Positions 5,602 to 13,558 of a DNA stretch of 13,796 bases are shown piece after piece (the stretch's first letter is position 1; every line of letters starts with the position of its first letter). The position numbers and the translations under genes were made by a program. Source of the DNA: JAFGHJ01 sp964534175 (GTDB lineage: Bacteria > Hydrothermota > UBA3072); contig CAZHNS010000039.1 in NCBI GenBank assembly GCA_964534175.1, forward strand, positions 1 to 13,796, given 5' to 3'. The notes beneath the pieces were generated by a model. It searched no databases and was not told the DNA's origin. It saw only the letters and a program-made list of their open reading frames with translations.

Positions 5602-6507
5602 ATGATTGGAATTACTCTCGGAGACCCTGGGGGGATTGGAATAGAAGTCGCTTTTAAAGCGCTCTCAGATTATAAGGAGAGTTTAACCGTTTTTGGTAAT
5701 CAAAAAGCAATTAAATATTACTCGCAAAAATTAAATCTTAAAATTCCAGAAGCTGTAAAAATTGTTGATATCAAGGGCAATTTTAATATGGGTAAAGTGA
5801 GCAAAAAAAATGGTAGAATTGCCTATGTATCTATTGTGAAAGCTATAAAAGCTGCGAAAGAGGGATCTTTAAGTGGAATAGTGACAGCTCCAATAAATAA
5901 AAAAGCTCTTCATCTCGCTGGTTTTGAATATCCCGGGCATACTGAAATATTCGCGGAAAATTTTTCCTGCAAGAATTTTGCAATGATGATGGTTTCATCT
6001 GGAATGAAGATAGTTTTCTTGACTACTCATTTGCCTTTGTCTTCCATTCCACTATTACTATCAAAAGAACTTATTATAGAAAAAGTACGCCTTGCAGAAA
6101 AACATCTAAGAGATTTTTGGGATTTACGTCGACCTTCATTCGGCATTCTCGGGCTTAATCCTCATGCCGGAGACAACGGTCTCTTTGGTAACGAAGAAAA
6201 AGAAATAATAATACCAGCTGTAAAAGAACTGCAGGAAGAAGGTTTTGATATAGAGGGACCTTTTCCCGCCGACTCATACTGGAACTCCCAGAGTAAAGAT
6301 TGTACAATTGCATTATATCACGACCAGGGAATGATTCCTTTTAAAATGAAAAATTACGGAAAGGGAGTCAATGTTACAATAGGTTTACCAGTTCCGCGGA
6401 CCTCCCCGGATCACGGTACTGCTTTCGACATAGTAGGTAAGGGTGTCGCGAACCCGGGCAGCATGAAAGAAGCTATCAAAATAGCTGTTAAAATGGCAAA
6501 TGTTTGA
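5602..6507 (+). CDS. pdxA: 4-hydroxythreonine-4-phosphate dehydrogenase
   Basis: A 301-aa cytoplasmic enzyme that oxidises 4-phosphohydroxy-L-threonine with NAD in the DXP-dependent pathway to pyridoxal 5'-phosphate. Family motifs are in order: ITLGDPGGIGIE (4-15), TAPINKKALHLAGF (95-108), PGHTEIFAE (111-119, phosphate and substrate binding by His113/Thr114), LNPHAGDNGLFG (185-196), GPFPADSYW (219-227), ALYHDQGMIPFK (237-248) and GLPVPRTSPDHGTAFD (261-276). The three metal-binding histidines correspond to His143, His188 and His271. It is slightly shorter than the 329-aa E. coli enzyme. An in-frame TAA stands directly before the ATG, so the start cannot lie further upstream, but no ribosome-binding site is visible. 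The last 8 bases overlap the next gene. The related dehydrogenases of four-carbon acid catabolism look similar, but the motifs fit PdxA well. Confidence 0.93.
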   Translation: MIGITLGDPGGIGIEVAFKALSDYKESLTVFGNQKAIKYYSQKLNLKIPEAVKIVDIKGNFNMGKVSKKNGRIAYVSIVKAIKAAKEGSLSGIVTAPINKKALHLAGFEYPGHTEIFAENFSCKNFAMMMVSSGMKIVFLTTHLPLSSIPLLLSKELIIEKVRLAEKHLRDFWDLRRPSFGILGLNPHAGDNGLFGNEEKEIIIPAVKELQEEGFDIEGPFPADSYWNSQSKDCTIALYHDQGMIPFKMKNYGKGVNVTIGLPVPRTSPDHGTAFDIVGKGVANPGSMKEAIKIAVKMANV

Positions 6508-9500
6508 ACTTTTAATATTAATATCTTATCTTAATCTTTCTAATTTTCCCGTTAATATTTACTATCAGGAAGAAATCTCGCAATCTTCATCTTTATCAGA
6601 TGATTTTCTTATGGTTAATTATCGTTACGACGGGCAGTTTCTATATTTGGAACCAGGAAAAAATCTTATTGATTGGAGTAATGAATCTTTTAATAATAAC
6701 TTCAGAACACTTCTCGCAGAAGAGCTCCAAAAAGGCGCAGAATCATCCGGAAGAAGAGCTGAAGAAGGACTTATTCCCGATATAGATCTCGATTTAAAGA
6801 TGCCCAGAGGTTTATCGTACATATTAGGAGAGGGAGGTCAAATAACGGTAGCGGGTTTCGAGGAAATAGATGTTGAGTTAAAACAGAGCAGGCAGACTTA
6901 TGGTGAACGGGGATCTTATCCTTCTTTCCCTCAAATTATACTCAAGGAGAGGCTTAATGCAAAAATAAATGGAACCGTAGGAGAAAAATTGCATGTTAAC
7001 ATAGACCACGATTCAGATAAAGCCGAACAGGATAATGTGATGAAGATTTGGTATGGTGGTAGCGGAAGTATGGATTCGGAAATTGAAGACGACATAATAC
7101 AAGAGTTGCATCTGGGGCATGTCTCAGAATCAGGGAGTGAAAAACTGTTCGGGATAGCGACAAGGGGAAAGGTAGGTTCTACCTCATTTGATTTGAGCGC
7201 GGGTCAATTGGAAAGTGACGAAGTATCTGGTAGTGATGCAGTAAGTATAAGCAGCAGCGTCGATACTCTATATGAATGGCAGTATGTAAAAAATGAGTAC
7301 TTTTATACTGGATTGCCTCATGCTTCAGATTCTTTAATAGCCTATGGCCTTTTCGGAAGTTACACCGGAAAGGGAATCCCTTCTACGTTAGTTAAGTTTA
7401 GTGGTGATACTATTCCGTCTGATGTTTATTTCCTGGAGCTTGTAGAAGGCGAAAACTACGAGTTAAGGGAACTTTATATGAAGGGTAAACCTCCATTATC
7501 TTATTTCCACATTTTAACACCATATCAGATAAGAGATAGGAGATTAGGCGTTTACTTAATTTTCTTTAATTCTTCTACAGGTAGAGTAGATACGCTTGGA
7601 AAAATTAGAAGAAACCCTGAGGACCCGGCAAAAATAGATTCGCTTACTCTTTATCAATTAAAATCAATTAGCCCCGGACCTAGCGATCCCTCTTGGAACT
7701 ACCAGATGCGGAACATATATAATATTGGTGCCTCGAATCCCTCTGGGGTTGGAATTGAAATTTATAAAATTGTCCGCAGCGGGAATAGTAGGCAAACTAA
7801 TAACGAGGGAATAAAATATTCTAGTTTGCTTGGAATGACTACGGAAGAAGGCAATGTGATATCGTCCCAAATAATCCGGGAAGATGGATGTATTGTTTTT
7901 CCTGACCAATTTCCTTTCTTAAATCCAGGGTTGGGAGCAGATACTGTTCCTGAGATATACAGGAAAAAAGAACTTGAAGATGAAGAGGGGATGAATTTTT
8001 ATATCGTGGTTACATCAACGTCGTCTACTTCAGGAAGGTTCAGGCTTAAGAGCAGCGGAGAAATTATCGAAGGCTCAGAAAAATTGACAGCAGATGGAGA
8101 ACTTCTTGTACGAGGTACAGATTACGAAATAAATTATCTTACTGGAGATGTAGAACTATTAAGGAGAGAAACGTTGCCTCCAGATGCGGAAATAAATTAT
8201 GAATTTAAGAGTAGGCCCTTCATTTCTTTTAGCTCAAAATATAAAGCGCATTTAAACGTTAAAGCAACTCCAATTGAGGGAAGTAGGCTTAATTTTGATT
8301 TTGGATTTCTCTCGCGTTCAAATAAGGGCATCTTTCACCCATCTGTAGGAAAGGAACCTTCTAATATTTCAATTGGTAAAATAGATTTCTCTTTAAAAAA
8401 AGAACCTGAATTTTTAAGTCAGGCATTCAGCAGTTTACCTTTTGTTGACGGTGATAGCAAATCAAGTTTTAAGATCGATGGTTCATATGGGTTTTCGATG
8501 CCGAATCCGGCAGCAAATGGGAAAAGTTATCTGGATGATATGCAATCGGTTAGCCTGCCAGTTCCTGTAGAATTGGGTGCAAGATTTTGGTATTATTGCA
8601 GCAGGCCGGATAGTTCAATTCAAGTTAATGACCTTGCCAAATTGGACTGGTTTAATTCCCTTTATCCCCAGGAAAGAATATTCCCCGATTATGCCACTAC
8701 TTCTTACACCGAGAATACTACTAACGTGCTGGTACTATATTTTCGAGCGAACAATACAGAAAATTGGGGTGGAATTATGCGAACCTTTAATGGTGGAGAA
8801 CAAAATCTCTCTCAGAAGAACTTTCTCGAAGTCTGGGTTCAGGCAGAGGAAGGAGAAATGATATTTGAGATGGGGGATAGAATGGATGAGGATCAGATAA
8901 GATGGGGTAGGAGCTCTACCGGAGCCGATTCAATTATTCCTCCGAACGGAGTTTGGGACACAGAGGATAAAAATCTCGACGGTACTAAACAGCCGGGAGA
9001 AGATACTGGTCTTGACGGAATTAAAATGGATGATGACGATTGGGTATATAATTCGGATTCTTTGGACGACGGAGTTGATGATTGTATAATTGATCCTCGG
9101 TCTTTCACAGATTCATTAAAGGCGCATAACAAGGAGAGCAACAATGTGTTGAATTCAGAAGATTTAAATAAGGATTTCACCTTTGAGAGGGAAAGTAGTT
9201 TTTTCAGATATAAAATAGATCTTGCTTCTGATGAGTATTTATCAAAAGAAGGATTGAATGGATGGAAAGTCTTTATTTTACCTCTTAAAGATTCTTTATC
9301 CTTTGAAAAAATAGGGAATCCTTCTTTTGAGAGTATTGAGTATACCAGAGTATGGTTTAAGGGGATGGATAATGATACAAGGATTACTATAGGAAAGATA
9401 GCTATAGTTGGTAACAAGTGGAAAGATAAGGGTATTCGTTTTGCTTCAAACGACTCCTTAAATCCGGTAGGTGGTTCTTTTAAAATAGGATTCCGAAATA

Positions 9501-11935
9501 CTCTTGAAGACGAAGATTATATTCCTCCAGTAGAACAGGAAAGAAGGGTTGCAAGCAATTATTTCGAGAAAGAACAATCTCTGGCATTGGAAATTGATTC
9601 TTTGTTAGAGAACAATTATTGTTTAGCAGAAAATTATCTTGAGTTACCTGGTCAGGGTTCGGGAAAGGGTTATGATTTTCGTTTATATGAAGCGTTAAAT
9701 TTTTACATTAGATATGAAGGAGATACAAGTGATTCTGTCGAAGTCTTTTTTCGTCTGCTTACAGATTCTGCAAGTTATTACCAGTTCAAAACTTTTGCTT
9801 ATAAAGATAATTGGGATACAGTTGAAGTCGTTTTTAAGAATTTTACCGACTTAAAAATTGACGAAGTTACTGAACGAGGAGAATATTCTCTTAACGGTAG
9901 TCCTTCGCTAAAGAGCATTGCGTTTCTACAGTTTGGGGTTGTAAATCAAACCAGTGAAACATTAAAAGGAGAAGTTTTACTTGATGATATACTTCTAACA
10001 GGGGCAGATAGTAGAAGAGGAAGCAATATCGATTTGACTCTATCTACTAATGTGGGAGATCTTATAACAGGTATTTCTTACAATGTTGAAAGGAAATCTG
10101 CTAATTTCAAGAATCGATTAGACGCACTAAGAGAACTGGGAGATAGAGAATCGGATGCCCAGGGTTTTAGGGTAACAGCCAACGCCGGCAAGTTTTTGAA
10201 TAAAGTGTTTAACCTTCCGGTTTCTTTTAGCGTAAGAGAAAGTCATAAAACGCCTGTTTATAGAGTTAATTCCGACGTCACACTAATTCCGGAAGAGGCC
10301 GAATCACTTGCAAGCAATGAATATTCTAGAGATCTTACTTTCAGCCTTTCAAGGTCTTCACCCTCAGATAATTGGTTTTTAAAACACACGATAGATAACC
10401 TAAGGTTAAGCGGTTCTCATAGGCAAAGAAACGGGCTTAATCCTTTAAAGAGTGCAGATACAGTTGTTAGTACAACAGGATCGGTAAGCTACAAATTACC
10501 AATGCCTAAACTTTCTCTTCCTGTTTTTTCTGGAGAATCATCTTCCTTGCTTCCTAAGGATATTGAACTCAAAACTTCTTATGAATACAGCGAAAATAGA
10601 AAGTACAATTATAAAGATTCGCTGTATGAACAGATAGATGTTCCTTTGAAAAGAGAAATTACAAGTTATGCGAGTTTAAACTATGAGCCAATAAGATGGA
10701 TAGATCTAGATTATTCAATAAGTGCCAGGAACGATCTCCGAGAAAGAGAAGCGTTTTCTGAAAATTTCTCTTTAGGGGATCTTGGGCAGGATGCTTCCTT
10801 AAAAGAAGAAATTAGTGCGACCCACCGGTCTAATCAATTGGGAATGAACAATCTAAATGTAACTTATAGAAACACTTTTAATCAAAATCACGAGATAGAG
10901 TACTCTAAAAGCTTGGGAGATTCTCTTGATGTTCGCAGCGCAAGCCAGCAAAGGGCCATCAGAATAAACGACAATTTGCAGTTAGGCAAAGTGCTAGAAA
11001 AAATTCCCTTAATTTCAAAATTTTCCAAAAACATCTCTCCCATAAAAATGTCGGCGAATTTTACAAAAAATGGGACCTTTGCTTATTTGAATTCTAAACC
11101 GGATTACAAATTTAGATATGGGATAGAGACCTTGCCAGATTCTTCTTTTTTCGAACGCATAGAAAAAACCGATGGAGGATATTTAAATGAGCTTTATTCT
11201 TTGTCGTCCGGATTCTCTTCTACTAAATTAAATGTAAAAATGAACGTACGGCTTTCTCGTAATAGGCCTGATAGACTTCAGCTAGAAAATACTCAAACAC
11301 CAAAGGAAACTATAAAATTCACTTTTCCCGATATCGATATTGACTTACCTAATGTTCAAAAATATGTACCGTTTTTAGGGAACTACCTGCGGCGCTCAAG
11401 TGTATCATTTTCAATAAGTAGAGATTCCTCATCTACGAGAGGTCTTGGCGAAAAGCCGTACTCCGAAGGCGAATCATCACTTAACATTTCGCCAGGGCTC
11501 AGTATGGATTTTAAAAACGGACTTGGCGTAACTATTACTCCACAATATAATACAAGGGAAATTTATCCCGATTCAAGACTTAATACGCATGGGATAACAA
11601 AAGGATTGAGGGTTAACTGTAAATATACAATAAAACCTTCTAGTAAAGGGTTTCCTTTGCTTTTCTTCGGGAGAATTAAATTGGATAAACCCTTAAATCT
11701 TAACGCTACATTTAATTATAAAGATAACGCAAGTTATAGAACTGATACTGAAGGCGAGCGCGCAACAATCGAAGATAATCGTACCCTCGAGTTTAACCTC
11801 AACGGAAATTATACCTTCTCGCAAATGGCATCTGGAGGATTGACAATCAATTATAGACACTACCTCAATAGAAGGTTAGACAATATGACTTCTACCAGCT
11901 ATGGAGGTAGGTTTAACGTAAAATTAAACTTCTAA
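6500..11935 (+). CDS. sprA: SprA/Sov-family giant outer-membrane beta-barrel protein (T9SS translocon homologue)
   Basis: An 1811-aa protein with a short, non-basic hydrophobic start (MFELLILISYLNLS). SprA is the very large outer-membrane barrel through which type IX secretion substrates pass in Bacteroidota. SprA-like blocks run in order. Residues 93-240 form a SprA_N-type repeat with NGTVGEKLHVNIDHDS, then EDDIIQELHLGHVS. A second such module ends near 500-570 with LTADGELLVRGTDYEINYLTGDVELL. Residues 760-805 hold the WGGIMR/NFLEVWV block. Residues 820-890 are acidic and resemble Ca-binding loops. Residues 948-975 hold the YTRVWFKG/IGKIAIVGNKW block, and EQSLALEIDSL lies near 1024. Residues 1172-1262 hold ANAGKFLNKVFNLPVSFSV. 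Beta-strand-rich sequence then continues to a C-terminal NVKLNF whose final aromatic residue fits a BAM signal. Bacteroidota SprA is usually about 2300-2500 aa, so this is a compact version. The start overlaps pdxA by 8 bases (ATGTTTGA), has no ribosome-binding site and is probably coupled to it. No other T9SS gene is visible here, so secretion activity is not proven. Confidence 0.85.
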   Translation: MFELLILISYLNLSNFPVNIYYQEEISQSSSLSDDFLMVNYRYDGQFLYLEPGKNLIDWSNESFNNNFRTLLAEELQKGAESSGRRAEEGLIPDIDLDLKMPRGLSYILGEGGQITVAGFEEIDVELKQSRQTYGERGSYPSFPQIILKERLNAKINGTVGEKLHVNIDHDSDKAEQDNVMKIWYGGSGSMDSEIEDDIIQELHLGHVSESGSEKLFGIATRGKVGSTSFDLSAGQLESDEVSGSDAVSISSSVDTLYEWQYVKNEYFYTGLPHASDSLIAYGLFGSYTGKGIPSTLVKFSGDTIPSDVYFLELVEGENYELRELYMKGKPPLSYFHILTPYQIRDRRLGVYLIFFNSSTGRVDTLGKIRRNPEDPAKIDSLTLYQLKSISPGPSDPSWNYQMRNIYNIGASNPSGVGIEIYKIVRSGNSRQTNNEGIKYSSLLGMTTEEGNVISSQIIREDGCIVFPDQFPFLNPGLGADTVPEIYRKKELEDEEGMNFYIVVTSTSSTSGRFRLKSSGEIIEGSEKLTADGELLVRGTDYEINYLTGDVELLRRETLPPDAEINYEFKSRPFISFSSKYKAHLNVKATPIEGSRLNFDFGFLSRSNKGIFHPSVGKEPSNISIGKIDFSLKKEPEFLSQAFSSLPFVDGDSKSSFKIDGSYGFSMPNPAANGKSYLDDMQSVSLPVPVELGARFWYYCSRPDSSIQVNDLAKLDWFNSLYPQERIFPDYATTSYTENTTNVLVLYFRANNTENWGGIMRTFNGGEQNLSQKNFLEVWVQAEEGEMIFEMGDRMDEDQIRWGRSSTGADSIIPPNGVWDTEDKNLDGTKQPGEDTGLDGIKMDDDDWVYNSDSLDDGVDDCIIDPRSFTDSLKAHNKESNNVLNSEDLNKDFTFERESSFFRYKIDLASDEYLSKEGLNGWKVFILPLKDSLSFEKIGNPSFESIEYTRVWFKGMDNDTRITIGKIAIVGNKWKDKGIRFASNDSLNPVGGSFKIGFRNTLEDEDYIPPVEQERRVASNYFEKEQSLALEIDSLLENNYCLAENYLELPGQGSGKGYDFRLYEALNFYIRYEGDTSDSVEVFFRLLTDSASYYQFKTFAYKDNWDTVEVVFKNFTDLKIDEVTERGEYSLNGSPSLKSIAFLQFGVVNQTSETLKGEVLLDDILLTGADSRRGSNIDLTLSTNVGDLITGISYNVERKSANFKNRLDALRELGDRESDAQGFRVTANAGKFLNKVFNLPVSFSVRESHKTPVYRVNSDVTLIPEEAESLASNEYSRDLTFSLSRSSPSDNWFLKHTIDNLRLSGSHRQRNGLNPLKSADTVVSTTGSVSYKLPMPKLSLPVFSGESSSLLPKDIELKTSYEYSENRKYNYKDSLYEQIDVPLKREITSYASLNYEPIRWIDLDYSISARNDLREREAFSENFSLGDLGQDASLKEEISATHRSNQLGMNNLNVTYRNTFNQNHEIEYSKSLGDSLDVRSASQQRAIRINDNLQLGKVLEKIPLISKFSKNISPIKMSANFTKNGTFAYLNSKPDYKFRYGIETLPDSSFFERIEKTDGGYLNELYSLSSGFSSTKLNVKMNVRLSRNRPDRLQLENTQTPKETIKFTFPDIDIDLPNVQKYVPFLGNYLRRSSVSFSISRDSSSTRGLGEKPYSEGESSLNISPGLSMDFKNGLGVTITPQYNTREIYPDSRLNTHGITKGLRVNCKYTIKPSSKGFPLLFFGRIKLDKPLNLNATFNYKDNASYRTDTEGERATIEDNRTLEFNLNGNYTFSQMASGGLTINYRHYLNRRLDNMTSTSYGGRFNVKLNF

Positions 11936-13555
11936 CTAAATATTACTTCCCAGCTCGGTTTCAACAATGTGAGGGGTTATAAATATTAAAACCTCTCTTT
12001 TTCTTTCCTCGCTTGCTGTATGTCCGAAAAGTAATCCCAGAAGTGGTATATCTTTAAGAATTGGTATACCGGTTTTTGTTTCAGTAACAGTTTTGGTGAA
12101 AAATCCTCCAATTACAAGAGTTTGTCCATTCTTCACAAGAGTTTCGGTTTCTGAACTGGTTTCCGTGATAATACTGTTGTCACTTCCCGGGACAACATCG
12201 CTCATTTCTACACTGATTTTCATTGTTATATCACCGGCTGAATTTATATGAGGAGTAACCTTTAACTCGATACCAGCCTGATACCATCTTGTTATTGGCT
12301 GACCATTGATATCTAATGTGGTGATAGCGAATCGCTTACCTCCAAATATTTTAGCTACCTTGTTATTTACTGTAGTAACCCTTGGGTTTGAAGTAATGTC
12401 GAGTTTCTGGTCCTGTTCCATAGCCAGCATTCGCGCAGTGAGTTTCCCCCAGTCTTGAACAGTTGCGACGTTAACAAAAGCACCGGCGGTAGGCCCAGGC
12501 GGTGTCTCATGAGATACATCGCCGCTTACATTCATGTCTGTATACGCCAGATTCAATACATCCCACTTTAGCCCTAATTCTCTTGCGGCTGTACGGTCGA
12601 TATCTACTATCTTCGAAGTTATTGCAACCTGCAGAGTCTTTTTATCAAGCGCTCTTACCAAACTTTCTACTTCTTCTAATCTTAATTCAATATCACTTAC
12701 TATAATGGAGTTTGTCCGTTCGTCCGTTTCTACAGTACCTCGCTTGGAAAGAAGAGACTTCACTGCTCTTTCTATCTCTTCGGGCGTTGTAAATTCAAGA
12801 ACGAAAACTTCTCTTTTTATGGGTTTTGATAATTCAATATCTTCTTGTTCTTTAGCAAAAGATTCGGGGGTTCCGACTCTTATTACTCCGTTTTCTATAA
12901 TATATGTGTATCCTTTTGTTTTTAGTACCAGATCCATAGCTTCTTCCCATTCTATATTATCAAGTTCAACAGATATTGTGCCTCTTACGTCGTCGCCTAC
13001 TATAATATTCATGCCGCTTGCTTGAGCTATTGACCTGAGAGTAGTTACGAGATCGGCGTTTTCCAACCTCATTGAAATCTTTTCCTGAGTTCCTTCGGCG
13101 TAGGAGTAACCGCTCTCTTCCTGGTATTCTTGTTTTGTGCTAACTTTACCTCCGATACTCCACGGTGCAAAATCCTCACTGTCGCCGGATAATTTGAGTG
13201 AAATCGTATTCATATTAGGATTAGAAATTTCGTATCCGAAATCACCAGAAAGTTGAATTACTATTCTTGTAAGAGAAGCAGAAGAAATATATGATAGAGC
13301 GATACTTTCAACTCTTCCTCTATTGATGTTCCATAAATTTCCGTCAAGAGTACTCTTGGTCTGTAGAAGATCTATAACTACCTTATTGTCCATTGTAAAA
13401 TCAGAACTGCTTGCATAATCAGTTAGGGTAAAAATGACTTCCGTTGTACCATCTACATTTTTCACTTCAATATCTGTCAACTCTGGTTCTCCCTCAGGAT
13501 TGCCCAGAATTAAAAGAGGGAGTAACAAAAACAATAGAAATACTCTTTTATACAT
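11936..13555 (-). CDS. pilQ: Type IV pilus secretin
   Basis: A 539-aa outer-membrane secretin, the multimeric ring through which type IV pili (or type II-like pseudopili) pass. The Sec signal peptide MYKRVFLLFLLLPLLILG is classical. Residues 25-123 form an AMIN domain for peptidoglycan binding. Residues 160-230 form an STN/N0 domain (AQASGMNIIVGDDVRGTISVEL) and 245-310 an N1 domain. Residues 313-535 form the secretin barrel domain, with LVKNGQTLVIGG (473-484), the signature TGIPILKDIPLLGLLF (495-510) and the final strand VLIFITPHIV (522-531). It is shorter than many PilQ proteins, which often carry two AMIN domains. A ribosome-binding site AGAGAGG overlaps the stop of the pilP-like gene, and the gap between the genes is 3 bases. 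It converges on sprA: the two stop codons are directly adjacent. The AMIN domain and PilP-like neighbour favour PilQ over GspD. Confidence 0.92.
   Translation of the reverse strand: MYKRVFLLFLLLPLLILGNPEGEPELTDIEVKNVDGTTEVIFTLTDYASSSDFTMDNKVVIDLLQTKSTLDGNLWNINRGRVESIALSYISSASLTRIVIQLSGDFGYEISNPNMNTISLKLSGDSEDFAPWSIGGKVSTKQEYQEESGYSYAEGTQEKISMRLENADLVTTLRSIAQASGMNIIVGDDVRGTISVELDNIEWEEAMDLVLKTKGYTYIIENGVIRVGTPESFAKEQEDIELSKPIKREVFVLEFTTPEEIERAVKSLLSKRGTVETDERTNSIIVSDIELRLEEVESLVRALDKKTLQVAITSKIVDIDRTAARELGLKWDVLNLAYTDMNVSGDVSHETPPGPTAGAFVNVATVQDWGKLTARMLAMEQDQKLDITSNPRVTTVNNKVAKIFGGKRFAITTLDINGQPITRWYQAGIELKVTPHINSAGDITMKISVEMSDVVPGSDNSIITETSSETETLVKNGQTLVIGGFFTKTVTETKTGIPILKDIPLLGLLFGHTASEERKREVLIFITPHIVETELGSNI
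11971..12003 (+). terminator. Candidate intrinsic terminator of the sprA operon, inside the pilQ reading frame
   Basis: GAGGGGTT (11971-11978) can pair along its full length with AACCTCTC (11990-11997), with one G-U pair, around an 11-base loop. TTTTTC and further T-rich sequence follow at once. It lies 36 bases after the sprA stop on the plus strand. On the opposite strand the same bases encode the conserved secretin segment REVLIFITPHI, so codon choice there is compatible with a terminator. Confidence 0.6.
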
Positions 13556-13558
13556 AAA

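Noticed and set aside
8893..9417. 174-aa open frame on the minus strand inside sprA
   Set aside because: It lies wholly within the strongly supported SprA-family gene, is Ser/Leu-rich as expected of an antisense shadow, and shows no domain or ribosome-binding site.
11911..11929. GTTTAA/TTAAAC hairpin near the end of sprA as a terminator for pilQ
   Set aside because: The stem is only six AT-rich pairs and no T-run follows in the pilQ direction.
12534..13025. 163-aa open frame on the plus strand opposite pilQ
   Set aside because: It is an antisense shadow of the secretin gene, Ser/Thr-rich and without recognisable motifs.
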